Assembly: GCF_905475465.1 (NCBI RefSeq)
Contig: NC_062250.1
Span: 3,680,501 to 3,744,500, forward strand
DNA from: Pieris napi
Lineage: Eukaryota > Arthropoda > Insecta > Lepidoptera > Pieridae
Direction: 5' to 3'
DNA: 64,000 nucleotides
In this document: positions 46,369 to 55,840 of the stretch, piece after piece
Layout of the letters: the number at the start of each line of letters is the position of its first letter
Numbering within the stretch: the stretch's first letter is position 1
Notes under the pieces: generated by a model
What the model was told of the DNA's origin: nothing
The model's database searches: none
The model's input: only the letters and a program-made list of their open reading frames with translations
Made by a program: the position numbers and the translations under genes

Positions 46369-46430
46369 CTAGCTGTTACCTGCCACGCTTCGCTGTGGCA
46401 CAATGTGATTGAATGGTTGATAAATGAGAA
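46369..46430 (-). mobile_element. Helitron 3'-end fragment
   Basis: Minus strand GCCACAGCGAAGCGTGGCAG then GTAACAGCTAG before T: a GCCAC/GTGGC stem and CTAG end. The other end is not recognised. Confidence 0.45.
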
Positions 46431-47005
46431 ACAAAACAAAGAATACATTTCATATAAGTTTAATCTTTCAATACTTGTGAAAAATAAAACAAAAACAATC
46501 CTTGATGCGGATTATATATCATGCTAAAATTTCAATCGGTGCAGAACTTTTTGAGTTTTTGAGGCGTACACAAACCAACATAACATATATATGTATAAAT
46601 ATATATATTTGGCAGATGTAATTTCGAATTAAAATAAAAGGGACATTATTGAATAAAGTGTGATATAATGTATGTAACAAAGAGTTCAAAGCTTTGTCAT
46701 ATACATCATAATTATTCGAAAGAGATATTTCAAACTCGCAAATTGTAGATTCACACTGCTCGTGATTATTCATAATTAATTTAATAATCTTTGTAAGAGA
46801 AATGTAGGTTCTTCCATCTGACGCCAGAAACACAAAGGTTATTCGAGTACTCTAAATTAGTTTCGAGTTTTTATTTTAACGCCAAATCGTATCGATCCTG
46901 GTACGTTTTTTTATATTTACATGTGGTTTTAAACACGAGGACACTTTAGTGCGAAATATCTATATTTAATTTATTTAAAGTATATACCAAACAATAATTA
47001 TATAA
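46431..47005. other. Unrecognised AT-rich DNA
   Basis: The 104-codon minus frame at 46519-46833 has no recognised domain and looks like AT-rich chance coding. Confidence 0.3.
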
Positions 47006-47374
47006 TCTAATATATAAAATTGTCGTCTTATATTTAAAATTCTCGTATCAAAATGTTTGTTCCCATACTCCTCCGAAACGGCTTGACTGATTCTTATGAT
47101 TTTTTTATGAATATTCAGTAAGTCTGAGAATCAGCTACTATCTATCTTTCAAACCCCTAAGTGATAAGGGGTGTCCACCCCAAAATTTAATTTAAAAAAA
47201 AAATGTTTTTATTTTTATATGATACAACATACAATAATACATGCAACCCTTAATTTTCACCCCTCTACAATAAACCCCAATTTTATTATTATTGCCAATA
47301 GTAATTTTTATTGAACTAAAACAATGTTTCTTATAAATAATATATGGCAAATCAACATTTGTCGGGTCAGCTAG
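47006..47374 (+). mobile_element. Short non-autonomous Helitron with intact ends
   Basis: Starts TCTAATATATAAAATTGTCG after A (47005). Ends with the stem GGCAAATCAACATTTGTC (47346-47363), then GGGTCAGCTAG before T (47375). The interior is CGAAACGGCTTGACTGATTC, AGTCTGAGAATCAGCTACTA, GATAAGGGGTGTCCACCCCA and CACCCCTCTACAATAAACCC. This is the clearest copy and defines both ends of the family. Confidence 0.87.
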
Positions 47375-47649
47375 TATATATATAATATATATACTTACAT
47401 GCTACCTTACCTTACCTAACCACAAAAAAAAATCTACCTAAAAATAAAAACAACTTAAATTTTATTACCTACAGCTCTGGTGAACTGAGGAAACGGTTAA
47501 GCAGCGATATCATAATTGGAATTGGCGACCACTGGCAGACGATTCGTTCACTTCATTCAGATAGCAGGGTATCTCCGGGTTCTGAAATACTGTACATAAT
47601 TATCGTTGTATAGTGAACATAATTCGACTACAAATTTACAAATTGTAAA
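47375..47649. other. Unrecognised DNA
   Basis: No feature recognised. Confidence 0.3.
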
Positions 47650-47787
47650 ACTAGAGCGTACCAATTCTTGAAAGGCCAGCAACGCACTTGTAAGCCTTCT
47701 GGCATTGTGAGTGTCTATGGACGGCGGTATCACTTAACATAAGGTGAGCCTCCTGCCCGTTTGCCTCCTATTACATAAAAAAAAAAA
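47650..47787 (+). mobile_element. LINE 3'-end fragment, family C, with poly(A)
   Basis: AGAGCGTACCAATTCTTGAA, AGGCCAGCAACGCACTTGTA, GACGGCGGTATCACTTAACA, TGAGCCTCCTGCCCGTTTGC and CTCCTATTACAT, followed by an A run at 47777-47787. Truncated in the last coding segment (SVPILER-type frame). Confidence 0.78.
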
Positions 47788-48339
47788 CTAATTCCTACGT
47801 AAGGTTCATTGTACTAACGGTAACCAAACGTCAAACCATTATTTGTAAGTCATACTACAGGTATCGCTTTATGTAAAAAATGTTGCTTCCAAGATGTAGT
47901 TGTGTGGATTAATTAGGTTAAGCAGGATAAATGTAATTGGAATCTAAAACTGCTAAAAATAAAATCAGTTGTTTTTCCTCGGAGGCTGGCCTGAAAACGA
48001 CAGGCTGTACACACAAAAAGACGTGGGTCGACAATGTGAGACAAATTAATGCTCTCGGGTTGGAAATTGCCGAAATGCGCCCACCCAGCTTGTCTCAATT
48101 ACCGTGATGTAAGATGCGTAATAAAGGCAATTTATGTGATTTATTGAAGCATTAATTATAAGCGTTCGCTGAAGGTTAATAGTAGGCTGCGGCGGGAATC
48201 AAGGTTCCAAATAAATAACGGTAATAAAATTCACAAGAGTCACTTGTCATTAATTAATATATTTTAAAGTAATTAGGTAAAATTACATAGAACAACTCAA
48301 TATATAAAAACTATCTATATGAAATATAATAAAAACTGT
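47788..48339. other. Unrecognised DNA
   Basis: A less AT-rich patch at 47985-48115 holds a 61-codon minus frame with no family. No gene supported. Confidence 0.3.
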
Positions 48340-48524
48340 GGCGCTATAAAGTTTCTTTCGTTTCGTTTCGAATGTGGGGCTTACATTTGTGTATCTGTTT
48401 CGTGATTATTTGTGTTTTCTAATAGGCAAATAGGTGATGATCCTGTGGCTGACTTTTTGGGCCTAAGGCATGACACTTTCCTCACGATGTTTTTCCTTCA
48501 TCGTATCGATAAAATTCGGACATA

Positions 48525-48825
48525 GATGAGTTCGTTACGACGCCAACATCGTCCAATGCACAAATTACAACAGGCTCAAGTGGCTAGGACATGTGCACCG
48601 AATGGCGAACGATAGAACCCCAAGGACCTTACTGAACTCACAACCCGGTGGCAAGAGAAAACCCGGTAGACCGAGGCTGCGTTAGTGGGACGGAGTTGTC
48701 AAGGACCTCGAAACAATAGGGGTTCGCAATTGGACGTGGGACTAGGCCGTTTTCGCGTCCAATTGCTAGGCGAGGGTAAGGCCCACAAGGGGCAGTATAA
48801 CCATTGATGATGAGATGAGCTCGTT
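48525..48825 (+). mobile_element. RTE-like LINE 3' end inserted in the SINE, with 12-bp duplication
   Basis: The duplications GATGAGTTCGTT (48525-48536) and GATGAGCTCGTT (48814-48825) flank 277 bases. The insert encodes, in one frame, CTNYNRLKWLGHVHRMANDR, RKPGRPRLR, a stop, then WDGVVKDLETIGVRNWTWD, and ends in ATTGATGATGA. It is the same family as 33691-34075. It lacks any polymerase core. Confidence 0.78.
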
Positions 48826-48871
48826 GGTTGGAATTTACAATCTCAGGGATGAAAGTCGTAAGCTGTAAGCA

Positions 48872-49400
48872 CTTTTTTTTTTTTTTTAACGTCAGGAAAT
48901 GCTTTTACGCATATCCCTGCTGAATTTTACTCCAGCACTAAAACCTGACGGATGCCTTCGGCCCGCCAAAGGGCGGAGGCAGGTAACAGCTGAGCCCTAT
49001 CCTTACCCCCGCCAAACGCGAATGGCACAATATCAACGTGACTCCTCCCACGAACAAATCATCAGCATCTTATCTTAGGGCAGACGTGCGAAAGCACGGC
49101 GTCGCTGCCCCAGTCGTCGTTTTCTTACCGGCGGAGCATCAGAATTATTTTCACGCCGACGCTCCGCATTCTCTTTCTCAGTCATGACGGCCTCACAAAA
49201 AGCCTTGAAGGCATTCCATGGGCCGTCATTGTCAGCTTCCACCATTCTTTGGATAATTAGTGGAAGCGACAGATTGCCAACAATGCTATCAGCAAGGACC
49301 GAGCGAAAGCCGTCCCAAGCCGGACACTCCTCAACAGTGTGCCTCACCGTATCCTCTCTACAGTCACAATGATGACAAGCAGGTGTCGCCTCTCTTCCAA
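48872..49400 (-). mobile_element. R1-clade-like retrotransposon 3' end inserted in the SINE
   Basis: On the minus strand it runs from 49400 into coding sequence, a 3' untranslated region (49074-48888) and poly(A), seen as the T run at 48873-48887. It is flanked by AGTGCTTTCAGC and AGTGCTTACAGC (plus-strand 49401-49412 and 48862-48873), a 12-bp duplication with one mismatch. The junction is the same SINE base used by the larger element at 25350. The 3' end GCGTAAAAGCATTT...CGT before the A run matches that element's 3' end in layout, although the protein has diverged, so these are two families or subfamilies. Confidence 0.82.
49075..49400 (-). pseudogene. R1-like ORF2 C-terminus with CCHC knuckle
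   Basis: The frame is open from the 5' junction to TAA (49075-49077). It begins with the knuckle CHHCDCREDTVRHTVEEC, spaced C-X2-C-X8-H-X4-C exactly as in the element at 25336-28023, then PAWDGFRSVL, SLPLIIQRMV, WNAFKAFCEAVMTEKENAER and a basic tail. The larger element has the corresponding TAEHTVAEC, SLPGIILAML and IVTFCEHVMLQKEAAERLRE. Everything upstream of the knuckle is lost. Confidence 0.85.
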
Positions 49401-49427
49401 GCTGAAAGCACTAGGCCAACACTGTGA

Positions 49428-50655
49428 TGTAATATAGACATGTTTTAACAATAGTGCAATAACTAATAAAACATGTTTATAATAAAACGGAATTTATGTA
49501 AAACTTGTACAGTTTAGAAATTATTATGAATTTAGCTCGTTACCCTTTGATCGAAGCTAATACAGACACATTTCTGAACCTGTTTAATTTATTGTTTTTA
49601 TAGATCAGCTTAATACCAGATTTTTGTTCATTGATTCTTTATTTCCAGCCATACATACTGTCTCGATTTTAACGATGTTTTTGTCGTATGAGTTACTGTT
49701 AGCTGACCAATTGAAAACACATTATTAATATGTTTGTTATATTTTATGAGTGAAACGTTTTAATTTATATTTAAATTTGATAATGTAGTTTATTAAATAC
49801 GCCATTGTGTTTGGCAGAATATGCGAAGTAAATTAGATTGTACCTACACAATATTGCAAATTTATAATTATTATTAATAGTTATTGAACGTGAACTATTA
49901 ATAAAAACACAGTAAAAAGTAACCAACAATTTGACCCCACTATCGAGTTAAAGCATGATTAAATTTTTAATTTAGCCGCTCTTCACTCTTGGTATATATT
50001 TACATAGATTAAATATACACATATCTTACGTATATTTGAGATATTTTTATGAGGGTTTGATAGCAAAAAATTTATAGGCTTTACACACATTCTCCACTGC
50101 ATTAATATGAAATCGGATCATAAATTCGCGAACGGGCTTTAAACGATGACATCAGCATATTCTCCTGAGAGGCTCAAATAAACTTTACTGACTCTAAAAC
50201 TTGCGTCCCAACTAAATAAGTACCTATTCTAGCTGAATTATGATTTGTCGGGCCCCAAAGAACCGAGCTGAATAAATTTTATTAAATCCCAAAGTTTATG
50301 ACGCCACGTCAGCTAGCTGGGTTTTTAATAAAATAAATCAGCGCCAACTCAGCTTCACGACTACTGATTAATTTATTTTATGACACTAACTGGAGGTATT
50401 GCAATATCAGGATTCGTTATATCAATCGAAGGTAGTAAAATATTTTATGACTTTTTCAGTCTGGTGTTTTTTAAAAATGGAATTCTGAAAGCACTCACGT
50501 AATTGCCTACATAGACTAAAGAAATAAGAATTTCTATGTATGCTAATTGTCATTATTACATTTTCAAAGCAACAACTGTAAAACCATCACCCTTCATAAC
50601 ATACATATGCGATGAATCTATGACATTGTATTTATTACAGTATTGGTACTATTAT
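49428..50655. other. Unrecognised AT-rich DNA
   Basis: About 1.2 kb; no feature recognised. The section 50100-50390 is less AT-rich and not a known repeat. Confidence 0.35.
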
Positions 50656-50950
50656 GAGCAGTGTTGGCCTAGTTACTTCAGCGTGCGCCTCTCACCCCTG
50701 TGGTCGTAGGTTCGATTCCCGGCTGTGCACCAATGTGCTTTATTTCTATATGCGCGTTTAATATTCGCTCGAATGGTGAAGGAAAACATCGTGAGGAAAC
50801 CGGCTTGCTTTAGATTCAAAAAGTCGACGGCGTGTGTCAGGTACTGAAGGCTAATCTACTTGCCTATTAGATTGACAAATGATCATGAAATATACAGAAA
50901 TCTGAGGCCCAGATCTAAAAAAGTTGTAGCGCCACTGATTTATTTTATTT
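50656..50950 (+). repeat. tRNA-derived SINE, family 1 (full length)
   Basis: GAGCAGTGTTGGCCTAGTTA, B box GGTTCGATTCCCGG, GAATGGTGAAGGAAAACATC, GTCGACGGCGTGTGTCAGG, GATCATGAAATATACAGAAA and the end AGTTGTAGCGCCACTGATTT before a T-rich tail. The A box has GTTA in place of GTGG. Not interrupted. Confidence 0.88.
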
Positions 50951-51929
50951 TATTAGTACTAGTATATATATAAGTATTTATATATCTTATACAGTAATTT
51001 AATTTTTTTCCTCACAATTCATGAAAGTAGTTGCCCTTTAAATTTAATTATTTTAATTGTGCTGTATCTTGCAACGAAGTGTATAGAAATAAAAAATACT
51101 ATTGATGTTAACATAAAATTACGCAAAATATATTTATGTACGTATAATTCAGGCAATTCACAGGCCATATTATTCCTTAAACATATGAACACAATACGGG
51201 TGTAAAATGTCAACCCTTAAAATAACGTAAAGGAAATTAACACAAATAGTAAATAGTAATTAGAGTATTTGGCACGCGCCATTCGCGGTGGCTTAACAGA
51301 ATCAGCGGGCAGCGGGCTGATCCCAGCTTGCCGCAATTTGCCTCTGAATTCACATTTCTACGTATTTTCCAGCATTATTTTTAAATTACTAGCACTGGCT
51401 TGATGGCGATTTTATTTCCTGCCGTCGGTGCAGGAAATGAGGAAAACAAGACACCGCGGACGCAGATTTGGATTACAACTCGGATATTTTTTGCTAAAAA
51501 ACACGTAACATTTCTTGATTGCTCCTACAAAGTGGCGTATTCAAAGATTACGAGCATATTCTAAGGACACAAAAGCGAATTGGATTTCTTAACGAATGTA
51601 AAAACTCGCTATGAAATGATTTCATTTCTTTGGATCAGGTATTAGCTTTTTAATGAGACAATTATTACCCTAAATCGTTTCGATGTTTTTTAAACTTAAT
51701 TTGTATTTCACGTGAATTAATATTCTACTGTAATTGCAGTAAAGTGGTTATTAATTAGTTGAAATAAGTATAGGTTGTTGTAGTTTTTTACGTTTTTATT
51801 AATCTGATTTCTTTTCCACGATGTTGGTGTCCTAATGACACAATTTACAAAATCCTTTATTGGAGTTTTTCAATAAATTTTTATCTTATTTCAAGTCGAG
51901 CTTACAGAAAAAGTACCCATTTGGGAAAT
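50951..51929. other. Unrecognised DNA, partly less AT-rich
   Basis: The section 51270-51470 is richer in G and C, with no frame and no known repeat. It could be conserved non-coding sequence, but only a comparison could tell. Confidence 0.35.
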
Positions 51930-51995
51930 TTGTGCATCTGTTTCATTGATATTTTGTCATTAAAGGCAAGGAGGTGGTCAGCCTTATGTGCCTAA
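51930..51995 (-). repeat. SINE family 1, 3' fragment
   Basis: AAATTTGTGCATCTGTTTCA, TTGATATTTTGTCATTAAAG and GGTGGTCAGCCTTATG match the reversed SINE 3' half; a family C LINE end follows almost directly. Confidence 0.55.
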
Positions 51996-52004
51996 TACTA
52001 CATC

Positions 52005-52145
52005 AAGAAAAGAGCGTACCAATTCTTGAAAGGCCGGCAACGCACTTGCGAGCCTTCTGGCATTGGGAGTGTCCATGGGCGGCGGTATCACTTAACATTA
52101 GGTGTGCCTCCTGCCCGTTTGCCTCTTATTACATTTAAAAAAAAA
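52005..52145 (+). mobile_element. LINE 3'-end fragment, family C, with poly(A)
   Basis: GAAAAGAGCGTACCAATTCT, AAAGGCCGGCAACGCACTTG, ATGGGCGGCGGTATCACTTA and CTCCTGCCCGTTTGCCTCTT, then an A run to 52145. The readable frame MKGRQRTCEPSGIGSVHGRR is the very C-terminal segment of the element's protein. Confidence 0.78.
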
Positions 52146-52797
52146 CATATTTTTTTTTCCACATACGAAGTGTTGAAAAAACAAATGTGTGAGGTTCACA
52201 CGCTTTTCCTTCTTCGAGATTTATACAGTTAAACATTTAGTATGCTAATTAATTTTAATAATGTTACGTAATGTACTCATTTAGATTACATAAAATTCTT
52301 CTCTTCTTTGGTTAAGGTAACATGAATATAACTTATTTATATATTCCTGCAAAATATCCCGTCAAACCTACGAAAATGTATCATTATTTATTTAAACTTT
52401 AAAACATGTTTAGGATCCCATTGTGCCAACGACTAGCATCCTAAGCACGTTTCATCCAGCTTTATCAGACAGAATATGAATGTTAGAAAAGTGTAATAAA
52501 TTTATAGCTGTTCAAACTTCGTAGACGGTTGAGAAGATTTATGTCATTAATAATTCTTGAAGGTAGATGCAGTTTGCCGGCCGAACGTTGCTGACGGGAC
52601 GCCGGAGTCTGCCAGAAGTAATTGACAAGAAAACTTGGCCGTCGCGAAGTATGCCTCGAGTTTCTCACTTAGAATCGCTTGTTAGTTTTTGCTGCACAGT
52701 TTTATAACTTCGATAGTTTACTGAGTAGGCCAGGTACTACCTATTATGGAAATTTAACGTAATGGAATAACAAGGACCGGGTTATTAAATAACAAAT
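52146..52797. other. Unrecognised DNA
   Basis: No feature recognised; the patch 52560-52670 is less AT-rich, with a 61-codon minus frame of no known family. Confidence 0.3.
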
Positions 52798-53190
52798 ATG
52801 AATTGCTTTTACCTACGAATGATAATAACGCATTTAGGGTGTTGCTGGGGCTGCCTCGCTTCTGCAACGCATCAGGAATGTTTGCAGAGGCGCGGGTGGA
52901 TTGCTTTTTCGCCACTATGCGAAAGCGGTGCGTTTCTTTGGTGCGCCGGGTGCGGGGCAGCTCCAGCAACATCTTACGGATGATAGTCGAAAGAATGGAG
53001 TGCCCCTATTTACGACACTGCTCCGACATCTCCGCAGGGCTTTGTACCTGATAGTTTTTATTTAACTACTTTTCCTTATTTTTACTAATTCTCTAACATA
53101 GATCTTAAGAAACTATTGTTACTCACTCACTAATCAATCAATGGACTGGACTGTATTTGTCTGATTAATAAAAAAATAATAATTATTATT
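52798..53190 (+). pseudogene. Non-LTR retrotransposon ORF2 C-terminus and 3' end
   Basis: The frame 52803-53051 reads NDNNAFRVLLGLPRFCNASG, MFAEARVDCFFATMRKR, LVRRVRGSSSNILRMIVERM and ECPYLRH. This is the C-terminal region of a lepidopteran LINE polymerase (YNxAFRxLxxLPR..SAS.MFA...) after the reverse transcriptase. A 3' untranslated part follows and ends in an AATAAT-type run near 53170-53190. 5' truncated. Confidence 0.75.
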
Positions 53191-53516
53191 AATTATTATA
53201 TATGTTTTAATTCAAAATAAATATCTCGTACATACTTATAGTACACATCCATTTAAATTATGCAAACAATAAACTGTTCCAATTTTAAATTGAAACAAAA
53301 AGTACTCGTGTTTCTCTTTGGGAAGAAACAAAAGATAAATGCTTAGTAGATTAGTAAGAAAGTGATAATACCTGAGAGTTTGACAGTCTCTTGAATATAC
53401 AAACTAAAAATATAGGCTATAGAAATGAAAGCCTTTCTCCCTAAATACATCTCATAATTTATTTATGTATTAAAACTATCAGTGTAAGCAATAATTAACT
53501 TCTAAATTCATTAGTT
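53191..53516. other. Unrecognised AT-rich DNA
   Basis: No feature recognised. Confidence 0.3.
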
Positions 53517-53962
53517 GTTAAAAGCCCTAATCGTCCTCTCCTAGCGGCTTGATCCTTTGGCGTTGCGTAGAGATGTGGGGTCACTCTGTATCTTCTACCG
53601 CATTTACCATGGAGAGTGTTCAGAGGAGTTGTTCGGATTAATACCTGCAGCTGAGTTTCATCATCGGACGTCGAGGCAGAATACGAAATTCCACCCGTAT
53701 CACCTCGACGTCCGCCGTTCCACAACTGAGCGTTTTTCAAGGCAGTTTTTTCCGCGCACCACCACTTTGTGGAACCAGCTGCCCACTGAAGTATTACCGA
53801 ACCAATTCGACTTAGGGTCCTTCAAGAAAAGAGCGTACCAATTCTTAAAAGGCCGGCAACGCACTCGCGAGCCCTCTGGCATTGTGAGTGTCCACGGTCG
53901 GCGGTATCACTTAACATCAGGTGAGCCTCCTGCCCGTTTGCCCCCCGTTCTATAAAAAAAAA
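53517..53962 (+). pseudogene. LINE ORF2 C-terminus, family C (best copy)
   Basis: The frame 53557-53955 reads RRDVGSLCIFYRIYHGECSE, ELFGLIPAAEFHHRTSRQ, FSRQFFPRTTTLWNQLPTEV, NQFDLGSFKKRAYQFLKGRQ and then VHGRRYHLTSGEPPARLPP, running almost to the poly(A) at 53954-53962. LWNxLP...DLGSFKKRxYxFLK is the usual C-terminus of CR1/jockey-type LINE polymerases. Unusually, the frame stays open through the 3' end. The start is a truncation, not a real start codon. Seven other copies in the window are shorter. Confidence 0.82.
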
Positions 53963-54380
53963 TCTCTTCTAAAATCTGTTGCCTACAATACTATACAAAT
54001 ACATCGTATTTACACTTTTTAGTTTTGAATTAAAACTTAAAATTAACATATAATTTACAAGTCGCCCCAGTAAAGATCTCCCAAAAATATTCATAGAATA
54101 ATTGCTCACTATATTTATTCCTTCTAAAAGTTCACTTTGAAACGTGATCTGAAACCTTTCGTAACCTACATTACCTAACCGAAGCCGGTAAAACAATGGA
54201 GTAATCAGAAATAATATGATTTTCGTCTTCATTATAACTTCATTGAACACGATGTTACTGGCTCGCTGCAAATGAAAGATCACAATCGAAGTCCATTATC
54301 AGACTGATGACTGGGCATTCAGAATATTTAGGTATCTGAGATTTTGTAAACGCTTTTATTATCTATATTCTAGATGATGA
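53963..54380. other. Unrecognised AT-rich DNA
   Basis: The 104-codon minus frame at 53969-54283 has no recognised domain. Confidence 0.3.
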
Positions 54381-54600
54381 CTAGCTGACCCGGTAAACGT
54401 TGTTTTGCCATGGAATATTTCTAGGAAACATTTTTTTAGTTCAATAAAAATATCTATTTACCATATTAAAAAATAGGGGTTGATCGTAGGAAGGTGAAAA
54501 TTAACGGATGTGTGTATTTTTGTATGCTATATCATAAATAAAAATATAAATAAGGGGTGGACGTTCTTAATATTTAGGGGGTGAATAATAGATTTTGACC
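54381..54600 (-). mobile_element. Short Helitron, 5' part lost
   Basis: The minus strand ends GGCAAAACAACGTTTACCGG then GTCAGCTAG before T, with a GGCAAA/TTTACC stem carrying one mismatch. Interior AAAAAATAGGGGTTGATCGT and AAGGGGTGGACG follow, but the TCTAAT end is not found. Confidence 0.68.
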
Positions 54601-55144
54601 AATTTGAAGACCTTTGGCAGTTTTATTATTGTAATGTGTAAAATGGGTTAAACAAAACAATATTTAAATCGTGTTTTGTTTCGATGCGTTTAGTACAAGT
54701 TATATATAGAGGGAAATTTTCTACTTTTTATTAATTTTTTCTCTGATCAATTTAACAACTGAGGTTTACAATGAATTCTAGTGTATAACAGTATTTATAT
54801 CCCATAATTCATAACAGCAATAATGCGGTGTTCTTTTATGTGACTTGATAGAATTTTATGAGGGAGCAATAACTTATTACAATAAAAATACTTCCGATAG
54901 CGCCACAAATATAACAGAACATGGGTATTATTTATAGTATATGAAAGCCCGCGGCAGTTTTTACAAGTCGCCCCGTAAAAAGGACGATGAAAGTTATGAG
55001 CGTGGGGAGCTCGTGGCAAAATGAGGATAAAGGTATATATCTAGGAATATCTTTAATATTCATATCATAAATCATATAAACGAGATTTCGTAAATCAAGT
55101 ACTTTTACTTTTCATTTGGGTTTAAAATCTTTTAATAAAATGTG
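54601..55144. other. Unrecognised AT-rich DNA
   Basis: No feature recognised. Confidence 0.3.
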
Positions 55145-55282
55145 ACGCAACGATTTTTGTTCTTGGCCTCAGAATTCGTGATCGTTATTTTTCTGGGTAT
55201 GACACACACCATCGACCTATCAGGTCTAAGGCCGGTTTCCTCACAATATTTTCCTTCACCGTACGAGCGAAAGTAAAGTCAA
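55145..55282 (-). repeat. SINE family 1, 3' half
   Basis: Reverse orientation: CTTGGCCTCAGAATTCGTGA, CACACACCATCGACCTATCA, AAGGCCGGTTTCCTCACAAT, TTTCCTTCACCGTACGAGCG and TAAAGTCAATGG. It breaks off directly into LINE coding sequence. Confidence 0.72.
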
Positions 55283-55612
55283 TGGCCTCTTTCCATTTCG
55301 CCTGAAAGGTGCAGTTTTCAAGGAGAAAATGGCCACTAGCAGGAATCAGAGAACCTTCGAGAACTACAGATTTCCGAGAGAGTGAACTCTTGATTAGAGT
55401 TTTGACCTCGGTGACCGACGTAGGAGGGAGCGGCATGGGAGGGCGGGCAATGCGACTGACTAAGCGCTTGTCTTCGCGGTTCACGTGTTCAACATGCGCC
55501 GGGTCGCTGCGGTCAAGATAGGGCGTACACTGCTCTACTAGATTCACGGCTAAGCATTCGGCGTCTTCATCGTCATCGAATGCGTCGGGCTGATTTGGAC
55601 GTGCGATCTGAT
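55283..55612 (-). pseudogene. Jockey-like ORF2 fragment before the polymerase core
   Basis: The minus frame reads LVEQCTPYLDRSDPAHVEHV, NREDKRLVSRIARPPMPLPP and TSVTEVKTLIKSSLSRKSVV. This is the stretch that leads into the polymerase of jockey-type LINEs (PP....TEVK.LIK.L..RKAPG), with the following KAPGPDG-type motif already decayed. The frame then runs into the SINE, so its last 35 or so residues are not LINE-derived. It is an internal LINE piece rather than a 3' end. Confidence 0.65.
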
Positions 55613-55640
55613 GAGACTGGCAATAAACTCTCCGCCAAGC
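55613..55640 (-). mobile_element. Tiny LINE family D fragment
   Basis: GAGACTGGCAATAAACTCTC then CGCC matches the family D block seen at 15935-15962. Confidence 0.35.
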
Positions 55641-55759
55641 TTTTGCTACTGCAACAGTCTAGCTTTATAGGTAATTGTTACTTCCTAGATAGCGTTAATG
55701 TTAGTAAGGATTGAGTATAATATTAAAAATCAATATATCACAGGTCATTAAAAAATAAA
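55641..55759. other. Unrecognised AT-rich DNA
   Basis: No feature recognised. Confidence 0.3.
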
Positions 55760-55840
55760 ATCTTCTAAATTTACATTTATTTACAGATCTCAAATCTAGG
55801 GTGTGGCAATAAACTGTTCGTCACTCTTTTGTAAAGTGTC
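55760..55840 (-). mobile_element. LINE 3'-end fragment, family D
   Basis: TCTAAATTTACATTTATTTA, CAGATCTCAAATCTAGGGTG and TGGCAATAAACTGTTCGTCA with CTCTTTTGT match a decayed family D end. Confidence 0.5.

Larger units (their letters stand above)
48340..49427 (-). repeat. SINE family 1 interrupted by two retrotransposons
   Basis: SINE parts on the minus strand are 48340-48524 (3' half: TGTATCTGTTTCGTGATTAT, GGCAAATAGGTGATGATCC, CTCACGATGTTTTTCCTTCA), 48825-48873 (middle: ATCTCAGGGATGAAAGTCGT) and 49401-49427 (head: CACTAGGCCAACACTG). An RTE-like LINE end splits the body and an R1-like element splits the head. Each insertion has its own target duplication, so the order of events can be read: SINE first, then the two LINEs. 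Confidence 0.8.

Noticed and set aside
46519..46833. 104-codon minus-strand frame
   Set aside because: Composition is driven by AT-rich DNA, with no domain or repeat match.
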